Positions 11,130 through 23,486 of a stretch of DNA of 64,000 nt are shown piece after piece (positions within the stretch are counted from its first letter, which is position 1; each line of letters begins with the position of its first letter). The translations under genes and the position numbers were made by a program. A model generated the notes under the pieces. It worked only from the letters and a program-made list of their open reading frames with translations. It ran no database searches and was not told the origin of the DNA. Where the stretch lies: NCBI RefSeq assembly GCF_008831285.2, contig NC_045139.1, positions 34,507,706 through 34,571,705 of the forward strand. Reading direction: 5' to 3'. The stretch is from Nymphaea colorata. Its lineage: Eukaryota; Streptophyta; Magnoliopsida; Nymphaeales; Nymphaeaceae.

Positions 11130-11147
11130 GGTGCCGTCGGATCGAAG

Positions 11148-14100
11148 ATGCAGAACGATGAGGTCATATGGCATATCATTCGTCACAAGCACTGTAGCTT
11201 CATGGCCAAGTGAGCTCTTATCTCCGTCTCTCACTTCCTTTTTCAGTTTTCGTTTTGCTGGGGTTTGGTTTTTTTTGCTGGTGGTTGAGGTTTCGGGTTT
11301 GGTAATGGCAGAACGACTACGCAGAATTTCTGCAGGAATCAGTATAATGTCACCGGTCTCTGCAACCGGAGCTCTTGCCCTCTCGCCAATAGTCGCTATG
11401 CCACAATCCTCGAGCACGACGGTAAGCTCTCCTCTCTTGAACCCCTAATTCTCCAACTCCTCCCCCATTTATGCTCTTTGTTTTCTCTCAGAGTGTTAGC
11501 TGATTCTAGGTTAGAGAAGTAAAGGAAACTAGTTCTGTTAAATGCTAAAAAATAAGACGGAAGAACCCTAATTGGATGGGTTAGATTTCACGTTGTTTAT
11601 GATTGACAGGACCACATATTGATGGCTCTTGTTGTAGTTCACGAACACTTTGTAATTCTGAAGGGAATTAATGGGAATTTTTTTATTCACTGTTTCCTTG
11701 ATGGTCTCATCTGTATCAGTAGATTTGAATTCCAGGATTGTTTATTTCTAATAGACACTTAGGCCCGTTAAGCAGTTTGCAGCAAAAATTTTGACCTTTT
11801 GTTTAACTTAAAAACATACTTTCTGTAACTGTAGTCCTTCAAGAATTTGAATTTGTACTTATTTCCTTTGACGGCAAGCTTACAGTGTAGGGTACCATTT
11901 CTGCATCTCTCATTTTTAGTTCTAGGCTCTATTTTCTCAGTAGGGTACCTCTAACTGACTGGAATGGGATAATATCTTTCCAACTAAGAATCCATCTTTT
12001 GATAACATTGGTGATGTAATCAAATCAACATTTTGATGCAAGCTCATAATTTGGTGAATGCTTGTTTGTGATTGTTGAAAGTGTGGATGATCTATGTCAC
12101 GTTTGTCTTGCTGCTTGAACTTTTTGATACTCGTGTAGGAATCCTGTACTTGTACATGAAAACGATTGAGAGAGCGCACATGCCAAACAAATTGTGGGAG
12201 AGGGTGAAACTACCCAGAAACTATGAGAAAGCACTTGAAACCATCGATAAACATCTGGTAAATCTATCTCGTACACTGTAATGGCTTAATTATATATCGT
12301 TTTTTCAGTTTTCTCGGTTTGTTCTATACTAAAGGCAGTACCTTTTTGTTTTTATATTGGCAGCAATTCTGGCCTAAGTTTCTTGTGCATAAAAATAAGC
12401 AACGACTCACAAAGTTAACACAATATCTTATTCGTCGGAGGAAGCTTGCACTTAAAGTGAGGTACTGGTTGAATTCTTGATCACATTATAGTGTCGAGCA
12501 ATGCAGACTATTTTTATTTTATATGATGATATTATGAAATATTCTTGTTTTTTAATTTCTCAAAATTCACCTCACTGTGCAGTGCCCTTGCCAACTCATA
12601 TTTACCTTATCTGTGTTTTACATTTATGTTGTGCTGAGATAGTGCTCATACATTTCCTTTTGTTGCTTTCACAGGGAAAAGATAATGACAATGCCTACAA
12701 AACAGAAAAAGAGGGAGGCTAGAAGAGAGGCAAAAGCTGAAATTGCTGCAGTTTTGGACAAGGCGTGTAATTTGTGAAGCCATATAAGCATTTGTACAGA
12801 GCTTGTTTTATATTCTATACTCCATAGCTTCCATTAATATATTTCAATATTCTCCTATTTCTTCAGGCAATTGAAAAAGAACTGCTGCAACGTATAAAGA
12901 GTGGAACATATGGTGATATATACAATTACCCTGTCAAAGAATATGAAAAGGTTCTTGAAATGGAAGAATTGCAGGCTGCTGATGATGCTGATGAAGACGC
13001 TGCTGAGGTGAGTTTCTAAGAACTTCTGTACAATCCTGAGGTAGCCTTGCTGCTTACTATCATGATGAAATATTTCAAATGCTTATAAATTTCTTTGCTT
13101 GATTGGAGCAGAAGGATGACATAGAATATGTTGAGGCTGATATAGATGAACTAGAAGATATGGAAGACTTTGAAAGCACACCATGGAATGATGAAGACAT
13201 GGAAAATGAAAATGCTGCTGGTAAAACTTCAGCTGAATATATGGCTATTTCCTAATATTTGGGCTTCTGCTGTGTATTATTCCTGATGAAAGATTGCACC
13301 TTAAATAGTTGAAGTTATATCCTTAGATCATGATGTAGGTGAGACTGATGAAGATGATGCTGAAATGGTTTCTGATGATGAAACACATACAAAGAGATTG
13401 CGTAAAGACTCAGGCGTTGATTCAAAGAAGGCTCAGACAGGCGATGGAAAATGGAAAATCAAAAGAAAGTCGAAAGTACATGTTGAGGTAAGATATCAGC
13501 TTCAGAATGTCTGTATGTTTTTGGGTCCCAAAGGGAGACTCCCATAAAAATCCTTTGATTGGCTACATCAGCTTGCATGTCACCTGAATGTGACATAGCA
13601 ATATAGTATAGTCAACCATAATTTGGTTGGCTACCTTTGCATGGATTCTAGTGCTAACCAACCCTTAAGAATTGGTCTCTCCCACCTTGTTATAACGGTG
13701 GGAAACAGCCAAAGCTGGCCTGGGTGCTCTTTTGTCTCATACACCTGAGTTGCATAGTCAAGGTTCACTTCCTTCCTTTCCATGCTATCTGAAAAGGCCA
13801 AGTTTGGCAATCTTTTCTTAGCTCAAAGGGGCCTTCTTCGTTAGCTCCTCACATTAATGCCTTTGCATATAATTCATTCTCCTTGCCTGCTATAACTTTA
13901 GTCTTTAGGTAATTTGACAGTTGTGGTGGGTGGTGCAGTTTGAAGTTGTGTTCTATATGATGAAAAACGAAACTATTCCCCCATAAAACTAGTTTAAAAG
14001 GTGTAATTGCCATATTAGATGTAACTTATAATATGACCCGTTATTGTACTTACTGTAACTTGCATAACTCATTGAAAACATAAAAAGGTGCCAATTTTTT

Positions 14101-15725
14101 TGCTGAACATAAAGTTTTTTTTTTTTTTTTTTGGGTGAGCGAGAGGTGTTAACCCCCACCGCCCAAGCAAGGCCCGAAGGCCCCCCCATTCCCCCTGCCT
14201 CCGGGGTCCTGAGCTGCGTCGGTGTCAGCGATAGCAACGGTGCACCCGTCAGCTTGGATGCCGCGCCCTACCGCCTTAAGACACAGGAACATAGCGCCCA
14301 CGGGAATCGAACTAGAGACCTGCCTTAATACAGGCCCCTAGCTCGACCAGCTACCCAATTTTTTTGCTGAACATAAAGTTATATAAATTTATTAATACTC
14401 AATTTTAAGTTAAGGTGACAAGCATTCTTGCATATTTAAACAAGCTAATGTTGATTCAACAAATTATAGCTTTTATGATTTTTCTTATGAGACCTAGCAT
14501 CTGTGCTAAAAAAATTTCAAACTTTATGACCATTAAGTTTTTTAAAGACTCCAGAGAGTAAGTCTTACATGACAAAAACTTTCCTTTTTAACACTTATTT
14601 AAGCATTGGAGTAATTTGAGTGTTTTTCCGATTATTTCTTATGTAAGTCATGCATTCTTGTCACGAGGGAAAGGGAGAGGGAGGGAACCCAAGGATCCCT
14701 TTTTCTGTAGGTAACACATGCTTGTTATTTTCTTATTCTTATGCAATATATGTTTTTCAATAAAGAGATTTTTCCTATTTTGTTAATTTTTTCTTATTAT
14801 TCTGTATTTTATTATTTTGAATTTTTAATGTTATAAAAATTGCAGATTTGTACATCATATTACATTATATTACCTATGCAACTTTGGACCCAATTGATAG
14901 GGTTTACATTACCATTTCACGACATTAGTTTGAAGTACCATAAGACTTTCACAGGCTTATGTACTGGAAGGGTTCATTACTCTCTCCTGTGCATAAGAGA
15001 ATCAGAATCTTGGTAGTTGTCTTTGAGCAGTTATTTTAGGAAAACTCTTGGCGTAAATGCAGGAAATGAAAAGCTTGTATGCAATGGAGTCTGATAATTC
15101 TGTTGAAACGAGTTGGCAGCCTAGAGAGAGTTCCAGAAGTGGCTGGAGGCTAACCTGTCCATGTCAATGTGGGACAACCCAGTTTTGACACTGAATTGGA
15201 CAAAATACACGAAATTTAGAGGATTAGATCCAGTAATAGGATGTCTATGGCTAACGGATACATAGCTTGATCCAAATTATAAGAAATCTTCTGTAATTGA
15301 TTAATAGAAATAGGACAAGGAAGGGATCTTTTTACCCCTACCAAGTTGATCTTATTGCCCCAAACAACAACCTGATAAAGGGACACTTGTATGATTGCGT
15401 GCATGGGGCTAGATCAATAATTGATTATTGTTTCTTGGTGTTTTAAATTAACCATGTTTTTTTATGATGTTTTAAGATGGTCGTTCTTTAAGTTGCCTGC
15501 CAGTTCTTCTAGGTAGACCTTTAGCCTAACAATGTCAAGCTTGGGTTTCTTTATGTCTGAACTCTGAATTGTTTGAAACACAGGTCTTTGGAGAGTCTGT
15601 AACATTGTTTTTTCTTCAGCGATTTCTCTGCATGGTGAATTTATGTGTCTGTAATTTGTATACTCTGTCAACAGGTGGAGTATGAAGGAGACGCTGAAGG
15701 CCAAAAGCAAACGGTCCAGCTCTGA
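11148..15725 (+). CDS. MAK16: MAK16 homologue, 60S ribosome biogenesis factor (9 exons, 312 aa)
   Basis: Exons: 11148-11209, 11312-11421, 12139-12257, 12364-12461, 12675-12762, 12867-13007, 13112-13220, 13327-13487, 15675-15725 (939 nt). MAK16 is a nucleolar factor of early pre-60S particles. The start [18 protein letters not shown] is the family hallmark. Conserved cysteines at about 16, 28, 38 and 43 ([26 protein letters not shown]) are probable metal or Fe-S ligands. The core [20 protein letters not shown] follows, then the basic [15 protein letters not shown], the GDIYNYPV motif, an acidic stretch around residues 195-265, and a lysine-rich tail ending [16 protein letters not shown]. The length matches the plant family (~300 aa). 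Intron 5 reads in frame only if the donor is GC (AAG|GCGTGT at 12763) with a CAG acceptor. Exon 8 has a second in-frame acceptor at 13338. Intron 8 (2.2 kb) carries a SINE. Telo-box-like motifs lie just upstream. Confidence 0.93.
14117..14354 (-). mobile_element. full-length tRNA-derived SINE in MAK16 intron 8
   Basis: Read on the minus strand, the element starts GTAGCTGGTCGAGCTAGGGG (A-box area), has TAGTTCGATTCCCGTGGG as B-box, and continues with a GC-rich body (CTGTGTCTTAAGGCGGTAGG, GCAGCTCAGGACCCCGGAGG). It ends TCTCGCTCACCC followed by an A tract of about 16. It is bounded by identical 26-bp direct repeats at 14091-14116 and 14355-14380, both beginning CCAATTTTTTTGCTG. A long perfect duplication and an intact tail point to a fairly recent L1-type insertion. 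It lies antisense to the gene and away from the splice sites. Confidence 0.92.
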
Positions 15726-17340
15726 GGTAATGGAAGAATGCAGTTTTGAAGATTTTGGCTGCAGCATGCACGTTTTGTTAGGTCTGTGCATCTTGTGGGG
15801 TGCAACGGCAAAGGCTAGTGCGACCATGTATGGCCAGAGTTCTTTGGCGAGAAGAATGTGCCTGCTAGATACTTGAGGCCATCTAGAGCATTTTATGTTA
15901 AGGGAAATTAATGAGAAAAGGTTGAGTTTCTTGCTATCTCTATTAGAATCTTTTGCTGTGTCAAACCTTTATTGCTGTTGGCATCATCAGAAAAGTAGTA
16001 TTTAGCCGACGAAAGTTGGGGGGGTCGGTGGAAGTAGGAAGAATGGTTTTTTTTCCCCACTCTTAGACAAGCATAGATCTGTTGTAGGGGGTGGAATAAG
16101 ATTGGTGGCTGGTTGGGTTTCATTGTCATAACGGGTGGATGTCGCTTAAATGTCACAGGGCTTATAAGAAAATACGTGTGAAACTTGTTAATTTGCGTCC
16201 AGGTAGTTGTCTCACTGTGTCGTCCTTCTAAAGCATGGTGCTTTGTCCTAGCGTTGTCCTTTTTAAACTGTGGGGCTCCCCTAGTATTTACCTTCCTATT
16301 AATTGGTTGATCCATGAAAGGTTTTTCATCGTTACTTTTTATACTTATCATCGTTACTTTTTATACTTACTCTTTATTGATGCTGTAAGAAACTTGTCTA
16401 CACGTTTTTCTAGTGTTATTGCTACTCGATCTAATCAAAGAAAGTCTAATGCAGATCAAAGTCTATGTATGAGTAAGGGGATAAAATTGTCAAGTCACAG
16501 GGTGGGTTGTGTTACACCACCATTGGCTGTACTTGTTTTGGTGCCATTTTAATTCACCTTTGAATCAGACACTAATCGGAATTTTTGTGGCTTTGGTTGT
16601 GTTTTTCATTTATTGGGCCGTTCGAGGCCGTTCTTTCGATTGTAGGTAGGGGCGGAGGGAAGGGGGAGGGGGGGCCAGCCAATGAAAAATTTGTTTTTTA
16701 TATTGAAATATTTTTAATTACGTAATGTATTTTTTGTATTAAAATTCAGTTTAACCCTACCTAAATCCGGAGATCCGACTGTCGGCCCATTTCTAAAAAA
16801 AATCTTGGTTCCGCCCTTGATTGTAGGAGAAATTTTTTCATTGCATATTCTCGATGGAAGGTTTTTCCTTCAATCCTGGTGATCTTCATTTTGGTTTTGT
16901 GGACGGGTTTTTTAAAACTTTCGATCCGAGTTGTGAATATTGACTTTTTTTTTTCTTTAAATAGAGAATGAAGAGACTGCAACATTTCATCCAAGACAAC
17001 CTTGGCAATGTTTGTTAAATGTATTATTGAGGTACTGGCTTCATGGTACGATACTGTGGACGAACACTAGGTTAAATGTCAAGGACACTCGATTCTTATT
17101 CTAATTAACATTTTTACCGATATATTGCATTTTTTTTAACCTCTAAGAGAGACATATATTAGATAGAGTATTGATGGCACCCCCATTTGAGCGTCCCAAG
17201 CCTGTTGTGAGCTGACCACTATGGATTTAGCCGCACGTTGGAGATGATAAACGTATAAAGTCTAGTTTTCTTTCCTCTCTCTTCAATTATCGTGGGTGTT
17301 AGTGTTACTTGTTGGGCTTTGTTGAGTAACGTGACTTACA
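15726..17340. other. MAK16 3' flank and intergenic DNA
   Basis: The first few hundred bases are presumably MAK16 3' UTR. No clear polyadenylation signal was singled out. A 22-bp direct duplication (TCATCGTTACTTTTTATACT) occurs near 16327-16370. A 'GAGCCA' family repeat lies at 16646-16818, opening GGGGCGGAGGGAAGGGGGAG and closing TTGGTTCCGCCCTTG. No other gene was seen. Confidence 0.5.
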
Positions 17341-17943
17341 CTTTATTTGGATAGATTGTTTGGATAGAGGGAAAGGAAAGGAAAAGGAGGGTGAAAGGGA
17401 GGGAAAGAGAATTAAAAAGAAAAGAAGTGATTATAAAGCTTGTTTAGATAAAAAAAAAAGAATTGTTAAAATCATGTTTGTTTGAACTACTATAGAATTT
17501 ATATTACTTTACAATAATACTCTTGCACCAATGGAAAGGGAAAAGAGGGCATTGCGAACGGTAGTAGAAAGATGAGAGAAGAGAAGAGATGAACTTAAAA
17601 AAGTTCTTTTGTTGTGATGGTTTACATGAAGAGTAGTAACAAAAACTCTGGATCAAAAGAAAAAAAATGTTGCTAGCACGTAAAACCTTATTCATGTATG
17701 CATATAGAGAAAAAAATAGCATATATGGTAGAAAGCGATAAATCTTTTTTTTTTCTTACCAATCCCTTCAATTTTGGAGGGATTGGATTTACATTAAAAC
17801 ATCATTTCCATTTTCTCTTTTTCCTTTCCTTTCACTTGCAAGAAATAAGTTTTTTACTTTCTTTTCATTTCCTCTTTTCTTAATTAATCAACCAAACAAA
17901 TTGATTGTTTTTTTCTCTCCCTTTTCCTCCATCCAAACAGGGT
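17341..17943. mobile_element. TIR element with purine/pyrimidine-rich arms
   Basis: The left end is TTGTTTGGATAGAGGGAAAGG. The right end is CCCTTTTCCTCCATCCAAACA, its inverted complement with few changes. Between them are a purine-rich left arm and a pyrimidine-rich right arm. The internal string GATTATAAAGCTTGTTTAGAT also occurs in the partial copy near 52499. It is a non-autonomous MITE-like repeat with no coding capacity. Confidence 0.65.
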
Positions 17944-19055
17944 GATGTACTGTAGATTAAGGACGATGGTTGTGGTTGGCTCGATCAATTGACTCGACCG
18001 ATGGCTTCGGTTAAAATAGACAACCGATCAGATCTGTAAAGGAAAGCTCTCTGCTTTTTTCTTACCCCGGGGTTTGTAACCTCATCCTTGTATAGAGTTT
18101 ATGCCCATGACAATCAAACAAGAAAAAAAATAGAAAACTAAACTGGGACGACTGATTCGCCATTATTCTAGGAGAGCTTCTGAAAATATTTTAAAGATTT
18201 CATGCGTGGACCAGAAAGGTATTGTACAAGACAGTAAATATGTGCAAATGTTAACAACATGATGAAATTTTTGCAGTTTCATAATAGGCACAAACCTGTC
18301 ACGAATTTGGCGGTCATCATGATTCAAATTTTTATGAGCTTAGCATATTTGAGCTAATCTGAGTTTAGTGTCCAAATAAAACTTAGTTGGCCTTAGTTAT
18401 TTACTCAGTGGTTATTCATTTTTAGATGGTTTGCCCAAGTCCGGGTTGTCTAACTGACCAAATCGGTTTCGGGTTGCTCATTCAGGTTCAAATTCAGATA
18501 TTGGAAACAAACAGTTGATCTAAATCGCAGTAGATTTGAATCTTCATCTAAAATCACAAAACTGGATCTGATGCAAAAAAAAAAAGAACTAATAAGATTG
18601 AACGTGTAAAAAAGACTCAACCTCGGAGGATATTGGTCTGAACTTCAATTTGGTGTCACCTACAATATTGGTTGAAACCTAAAATTTAACCCCAATCCTT
18701 AGTTCAGCAGATAGAACCGTAATCCAACTATGGACCTGCCTTCATGGTATTCAGATTCAGAACCGATTCTACTGTCGGCATCTCCCAACTGCTACCCAAA
18801 CTTGCAGTTGACTAGTGATTGTCTTCACTCTCCAGGCAAGCAACAGTCTCTCTCTCTCTCTCTCTGTATGTGTATAGATTCCTGATTCTTGGAAAACCCA
18901 TTTCTTTATTTTTCCTGGGCAGCTGAAAACCTAAGAAATCCCTTCCCTCCAACCTTCCAACTACTACCTCTGCGACGTCCCAACACACTTATTTTCCTGC
19001 TTTCTTTTCCCCCTTCTTGTTAAATCTTCATACCAACCAACCTCCTGGCTCTCCT

Positions 19056-19059
<4 letters not shown>
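17944..19059. other. intergenic and presumed IRX10 promoter/5' leader
   Basis: No gene is seen from 17944 to about 18830. A short CT run at 18848-18864 and the leader-like sequence after it probably belong to the promoter or 5' UTR of the GT47 gene starting at 19151. I could not fix a TATA box or transcription start. Confidence 0.45.

Positions 19060-19118
<59 letters not shown>
19060..19118. repeat. (CT)n tract in the IRX10 5' leader
   Basis: About 29 uninterrupted CT units end 32 bp before the IRX10 ATG. CT/GA repeats in plant 5' leaders are common and can bind GAGA-binding (BBR/BPC) proteins. Any regulatory role here is inference. On the minus strand it yields a spurious Glu-Arg repeat ORF. 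Confidence 0.9.
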
Positions 19119-19120
<2 letters not shown>

Positions 19121-19150
19121 CAGTTCAGTACCTGAGGTTTGTGGGAGAGC

Positions 19151-22100
19151 ATGAAGATCGAGAAATGGCTCAGTTCCGGTCGCTGCCACATTCATTTCAT
19201 CCTATTTCTGGTCTCGAGTTTCTGCCTGTTTGCCCATAGCCTCCACCAAAGTCAGCAGCCAGAACGAATCTCAGGTAATAGCGATAGTTGATAGAAAGCC
19301 TTTTGTTGGGTTCATTGTTCCTTCATTTTACACAGAGATGCGATTTGTGGATCGCTTATTGATTTTAATCTTTTAAAATTTGGTTATAATCGTTGATTGG
19401 CTTCTTGTTATTTTCTTCCCATTTCGTGTTAGTTTGCATTCTACTAGATGTAAACGCTGGTAACGATTTTGGTTTCTCCCTGTGGTCCTGATAATATACA
19501 AAGTTCGTAGTTGAGAAATCCATGATTGGTTTTGAATTGATCAGCCGCGTGCATTCACTCTCGAATTGTTTTTTCTCCAACCAGGGATCATGTAGTTGTT
19601 TATTCATCCGAAACCAGCACCCTGGTTGTGGTTCTTCTATTACAAACCGAGCTAAATTTTGGATTGAAGCATGGTGGTTTTTGTCCTTTCCATTGCCCCT
19701 CGGAGTTGAAATCATGGTTTCCGATTTGGGCAATACGAGTTGCTATTGGGGGTGTGAAGTTCATGGGAACCTATCAATCATGGTGTTTATCATTTGCTCT
19801 GTTATTTGTGGGGGTTTAAGCTATAGTTTGGTTAAAAAGGCTGGCAGAGGAAGAAAAGAATACAGGGGGATAACAGAGTCTGGATGAAAATGAAGGACGA
19901 CGCATGACTTGTTTCCAGGATCTCTCAAGAAAAGCAAGTTAGATTTGTTAATAATAGAAGAAGTTGAGATGAAGATACTTGATGAAGTCCCAACGGATCC
20001 ACCCAGCCACTCTGCAGCCTTAGTTTTTCCATGGTCATGTCTTTGTAAGGCATGGTATTCGTGGTTTTTCTGAGCTTTGTCTGTCCTCAAGGGGCCGGCC
20101 CATTAAGTGGTTTGATCTATATAAGAACAAGAATTAGTAATAGATACATGTAACATGCAGTTAGGCTGCAGATTTTAGGAGTTGTGATACACGGACAAGA
20201 AGGTTGGCTTCTTGCACAGTAACATGCCTAGGCAAACATATATATCTAGACAAGTGGATCGTCAATCTGAAACCAGACTGTGTGCTTTGGTTTTGAAATG
20301 CTTTCTTGGTACATATGGAAGAAGCTTGTTCTTGCTTATCTGAATTATCTTTCTTTCTCTTACGTAGGTCATAGGACTTACTCTGTTTTAAAAATCTATG
20401 CATCAGTTTTCATGTCGGAAAGTGTGGATTTTGTTTTTCTTTGTTACATGCATCACATTGTTTCTGCGGTTAGAACGAGCTTTCTGCATTAAGCATTTGG
20501 TCTATTTCTGAAGGGTGCTGGTTTTCAGGTGATTTATATACTGTGCGTTCCAGAAGCCCTATAAAACTTGATCAAATACTTGTGCATATTTAGAAAAAAA
20601 TTTGACCACATTAATGCTTTGTTCTAGTTCTGGGAGATGCTGGCCAGGTGATTTATATACTTTTTACGCCAAAAGCCCTGTGGTGAAAACTTATGTACCT
20701 GTTAGTGTTTCAGAAAAATGCGATGGTCTTGAATCACTCTTCATCATGGTTCATCAGCAAAAAGTAATCATACACAGTCTATTCATGTGTGTAGGATGCT
20801 TTCAGCAACAGTATTCGAGTCCTAGACTCATATTGTCCAGATCCATGTGGTCATATCATCTTCTCCCTACATGAAACTGCCCCAAGGGGTTGGGACTTGT
20901 GAGTAGCTGCACAGACCAGCAATTGGTATGCATTCAATCGCTGGTTCAATTCCATGGCATGAACTCCTTATGCTAGCCAACATAGCCTTGAACTCTGGTG
21001 CCAGGGGAAAGGAGAGAATCTTGGCTCCTCAAGCCTCACCTTATCTCCATTATACGGCTTGACTATTGAGGGCTGAATCACGTGCTTCAATGGTTTCTTC
21101 TTCCTCTCATGCTCTGATCAGCTATCAGCACTTGAACCTAAATTTTTGGCATAATGGTATGCCTGATAAAGGAGAAGCAATGCACATATTTTGGTGCTTC
21201 TATGTGGCTTCCTTTGCGATGAATGAAACAGGGCATGGAAGACATTATTGACATCTCAAAAAAGTTCTATTGACTGAATAGTTTTACGAGACGTCAAGAC
21301 ATTTTTTTCTTAAACTAAATGGCATTGGAGCTCATCTGAGTATAGGACGTGCATCTTTTCTTTTGGTTTCATTTCACATTTTGGCCGCATATTGTGTCAT
21401 GACTTTTTCATGGTCTCAGATTCTCAATATAAATAAATAAACTACTTGAATGTCTGTCTTGATTTGGTTAGGAAGTGCTGGTGATGTTTTGGAAGATGAT
21501 CCAGTTGGAAGGCTGAAAGTTTTCGTTTACGATCTGCCTAGCAAATATAACACAAAGATTCTGCGGAAAGACCCTAGGTGCTTGACACATATGTTTGCTG
21601 CAGAAATATTCATGCACAGATTCCTACTGTCAAGTCCAGTTCGTACCCTTAACCCAGAAGAAGCTGATTGGTTTTATACCCCTGTGTATACTACATGTGA
21701 TCTAACTCCTAGTGGGCTTCCTCTGCCTTTCAAATCCCCACGGATGATGAGGAGTGCCATTCAGCTTATTTCTACGAACTGGCCATATTGGAATCGCACG
21801 GAAGGGGCAGATCACTTCTTTGTTGTTCCACATGATTTTGGTGCTTGTTTTCACTATCAGGTAAACCAGAGTCATTTTCACATTCTCTTTCCTAGTTCTG
21901 GGTCTTCTGGAAAACAGTTTCATGGAGCATTCGCATTCATGTGCCCCTCTATAACCCTTTCTTTGTAAGGTTAAAAACCAACACAAGCATTGTAAGTTCA
22001 AGTTCTTTAGCTCATCATATGGTATAACAAATTTTTTTTATGCATTATTTGGCATTTCTTTTTGTGGAGAAAATACCAGTTATGTATTTGTATATTCACT

Positions 22101-22964
22101 TAACTAAATTTTTCCGCATTTCAGGAAGAGAAAGCGATTGAACGTGGCATTCTTCCTTTACTGCAACGAGCTACTCTGGTTCAGACATTTGGTCAGCGGA
22201 ATCATGTATGCTTGAATGAGGCTACGTCTATCACCATTCCACCATATGCTCCTCCACAAAAAATGCAAGCTCATTTGATTCCACCAGCTACCCCTCGATC
22301 TATTTTTGTCTACTTTAGGGGATTGTTTTATGATGTGAATAATGACCCAGAAGGTGGATATTACGCTAGGTAATTCTTTGTCCAAATGCACATATTCTTC
22401 CATGTCTTCTTATGTGATCGCCTTATCATTTCTATCTTTTGACTGCACAGAGGAGCACGAGCATCAGTGTGGGAGAACTTCAAGGATAACCCACTTTTTG
22501 ACATCTCCACAGAGCATCCAGCAACTTACTATGAGGACATGCAACGGGCAATCTTCTGCTTGTGTCCTCTGGGATGGGCTCCTTGGAGTCCAAGATTGGT
22601 GGAAGGAGTAATTTTTGGCTGCATACCGGTGATCATTGCCGACGACATTGTACTACCTTTCGCAGACGCTATTCCATGGGAAGAAATTGGTGTTTTTGTG
22701 AATGAAGAGGACGTGCCCAAGTTAGATACTATCCTTACCAGTATACCAGCGGAGGTTATACTGAGAAAGCAGAGGTTGCTTGCCAATCCTGCAATGAAGC
22801 AGGCCATGCTTTTTCCTCAACCGGCTCAACCAGGAGATGCCTTCCACCAGATACTGAATGGCCTCGCTCGCAAGCTCCCACACAACAAGAGCATCTACTT
22901 GCCACCTGGGGAGAAGATCTTGAACTGGACAGCCGGGCCAGTGGGTGATTTGAAGCCTTGGTAA
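19151..22964 (+). CDS. IRX10: GT47 xylan xylosyltransferase, IRX10/IRX10-like (4 exons, 423 aa)
   Basis: Exons: 19151-19274, 21472-21860, 22125-22369, 22451-22964 (1272 nt), all GT-AG. The product is a Golgi type II glycosyltransferase of the exostosin/GT47 family. IRX10 proteins extend the beta-1,4-xylan backbone of secondary and primary walls, acting with IRX9/IRX14. The N-terminal hydrophobic segment HFILFLVSSFCLFAHSL (~15-31) is a signal or anchor. The near-invariant GSAGDVLEDDPVGRLKVFVY starts at about 42. Later blocks are RTLNPEEADWFYTPVYTTCD, GADHFFVVPHDFGACFHYQ, FGQRNHVC, FRGLFYDV, FCLCPLGWAPWSPRLVE (288-304) and IPVIIADDIVLPFADAIPWE. The C terminus NWTAGPVGDLKPW is the family ending. 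Length is slightly above the usual ~412-415 because of a longer N terminus. I cannot separate IRX10 from its close paralogue IRX10-L. Residue 305 is Gly where I recall Ala in the family. Confidence 0.95.
20491..20680. repeat. diverged ~123-bp direct duplication in IRX10 intron 1
   Basis: Two segments share CAGGTGATTTATATACT followed by a short variable stretch and AGAAGCCCT/AAAAGCCCT. They start near 20491 and 20614 and also share GCATTTGGTCTATTTCTG / GCTTTGTTCTAGTTCTG. It is an old local duplication inside the 2.2-kb first intron, non-coding. Confidence 0.6.
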
Positions 22965-23344
22965 CGAAAGCCTACTTTCTGCTCACTTTTTCCAACAAAA
23001 GCATGGATCTCTTTGATAAACTTTTCCAGAGAGAAGCTCTGACAACGCCGTCGATCTACCAACGAGTTGCAGAGTCATATGAAATCGAAGCTGTGCTGGA
23101 TGGTGCAGTTTTGGGAAGACATTTAATTGGATATATTTGTGAAATCTAAAGTTTTGGCTTCACTTGATGTTTGCCTGGTGCATAATGTAACGAATCCCCA
23201 TGGCTCTGCTATACTTTTTGGGGTCCTTGCTCTAAAGTATCATGCCTGTAATTCCTGTGAGTCTTACCCTGTCACCGGAATGCGAATATTAGGTGGTTCG
23301 TTTTGCATCTTAGTCGAAGAGGATCTTTGCACCGCCCTCTTTGA

Positions 23345-23350
23345 AATAAA
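23345..23350 (+). terminator. candidate IRX10 polyadenylation signal
   Basis: A canonical AATAAA lies 381 bp after the IRX10 stop codon, at a plausible 3' UTR distance. The intervening sequence has no convincing coding frame. Confidence 0.4.
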
Positions 23351-23486
23351 CTGTTTTTTTCTTCACCAAATTTGGTTGTTGAGCCACCAGAAGGCCTGCT
23401 TCCCTGTTTATATCTGATGAATTTCAGATGAAACTGACGCTCTTTCCAAGTAACGGTACAATTGCTGAATATGACTCAAGCGGATG

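Noticed and set aside
14131-14328. 65-codon frame with a protein-like GC-rich sequence
   Set aside because: It lies entirely within the SINE in MAK16 intron 8 and its relatives are non-coding.
18964-19191. Glu-Arg repeat frame antisense to the IRX10 leader
   Set aside because: It is the complement of the CT microsatellite.
19522-19887. 121-codon frame in IRX10 intron 1
   Set aside because: No family motif, low-complexity hydrophobic composition, and it lies in an intron defined by the clear IS|GSAGD junction.
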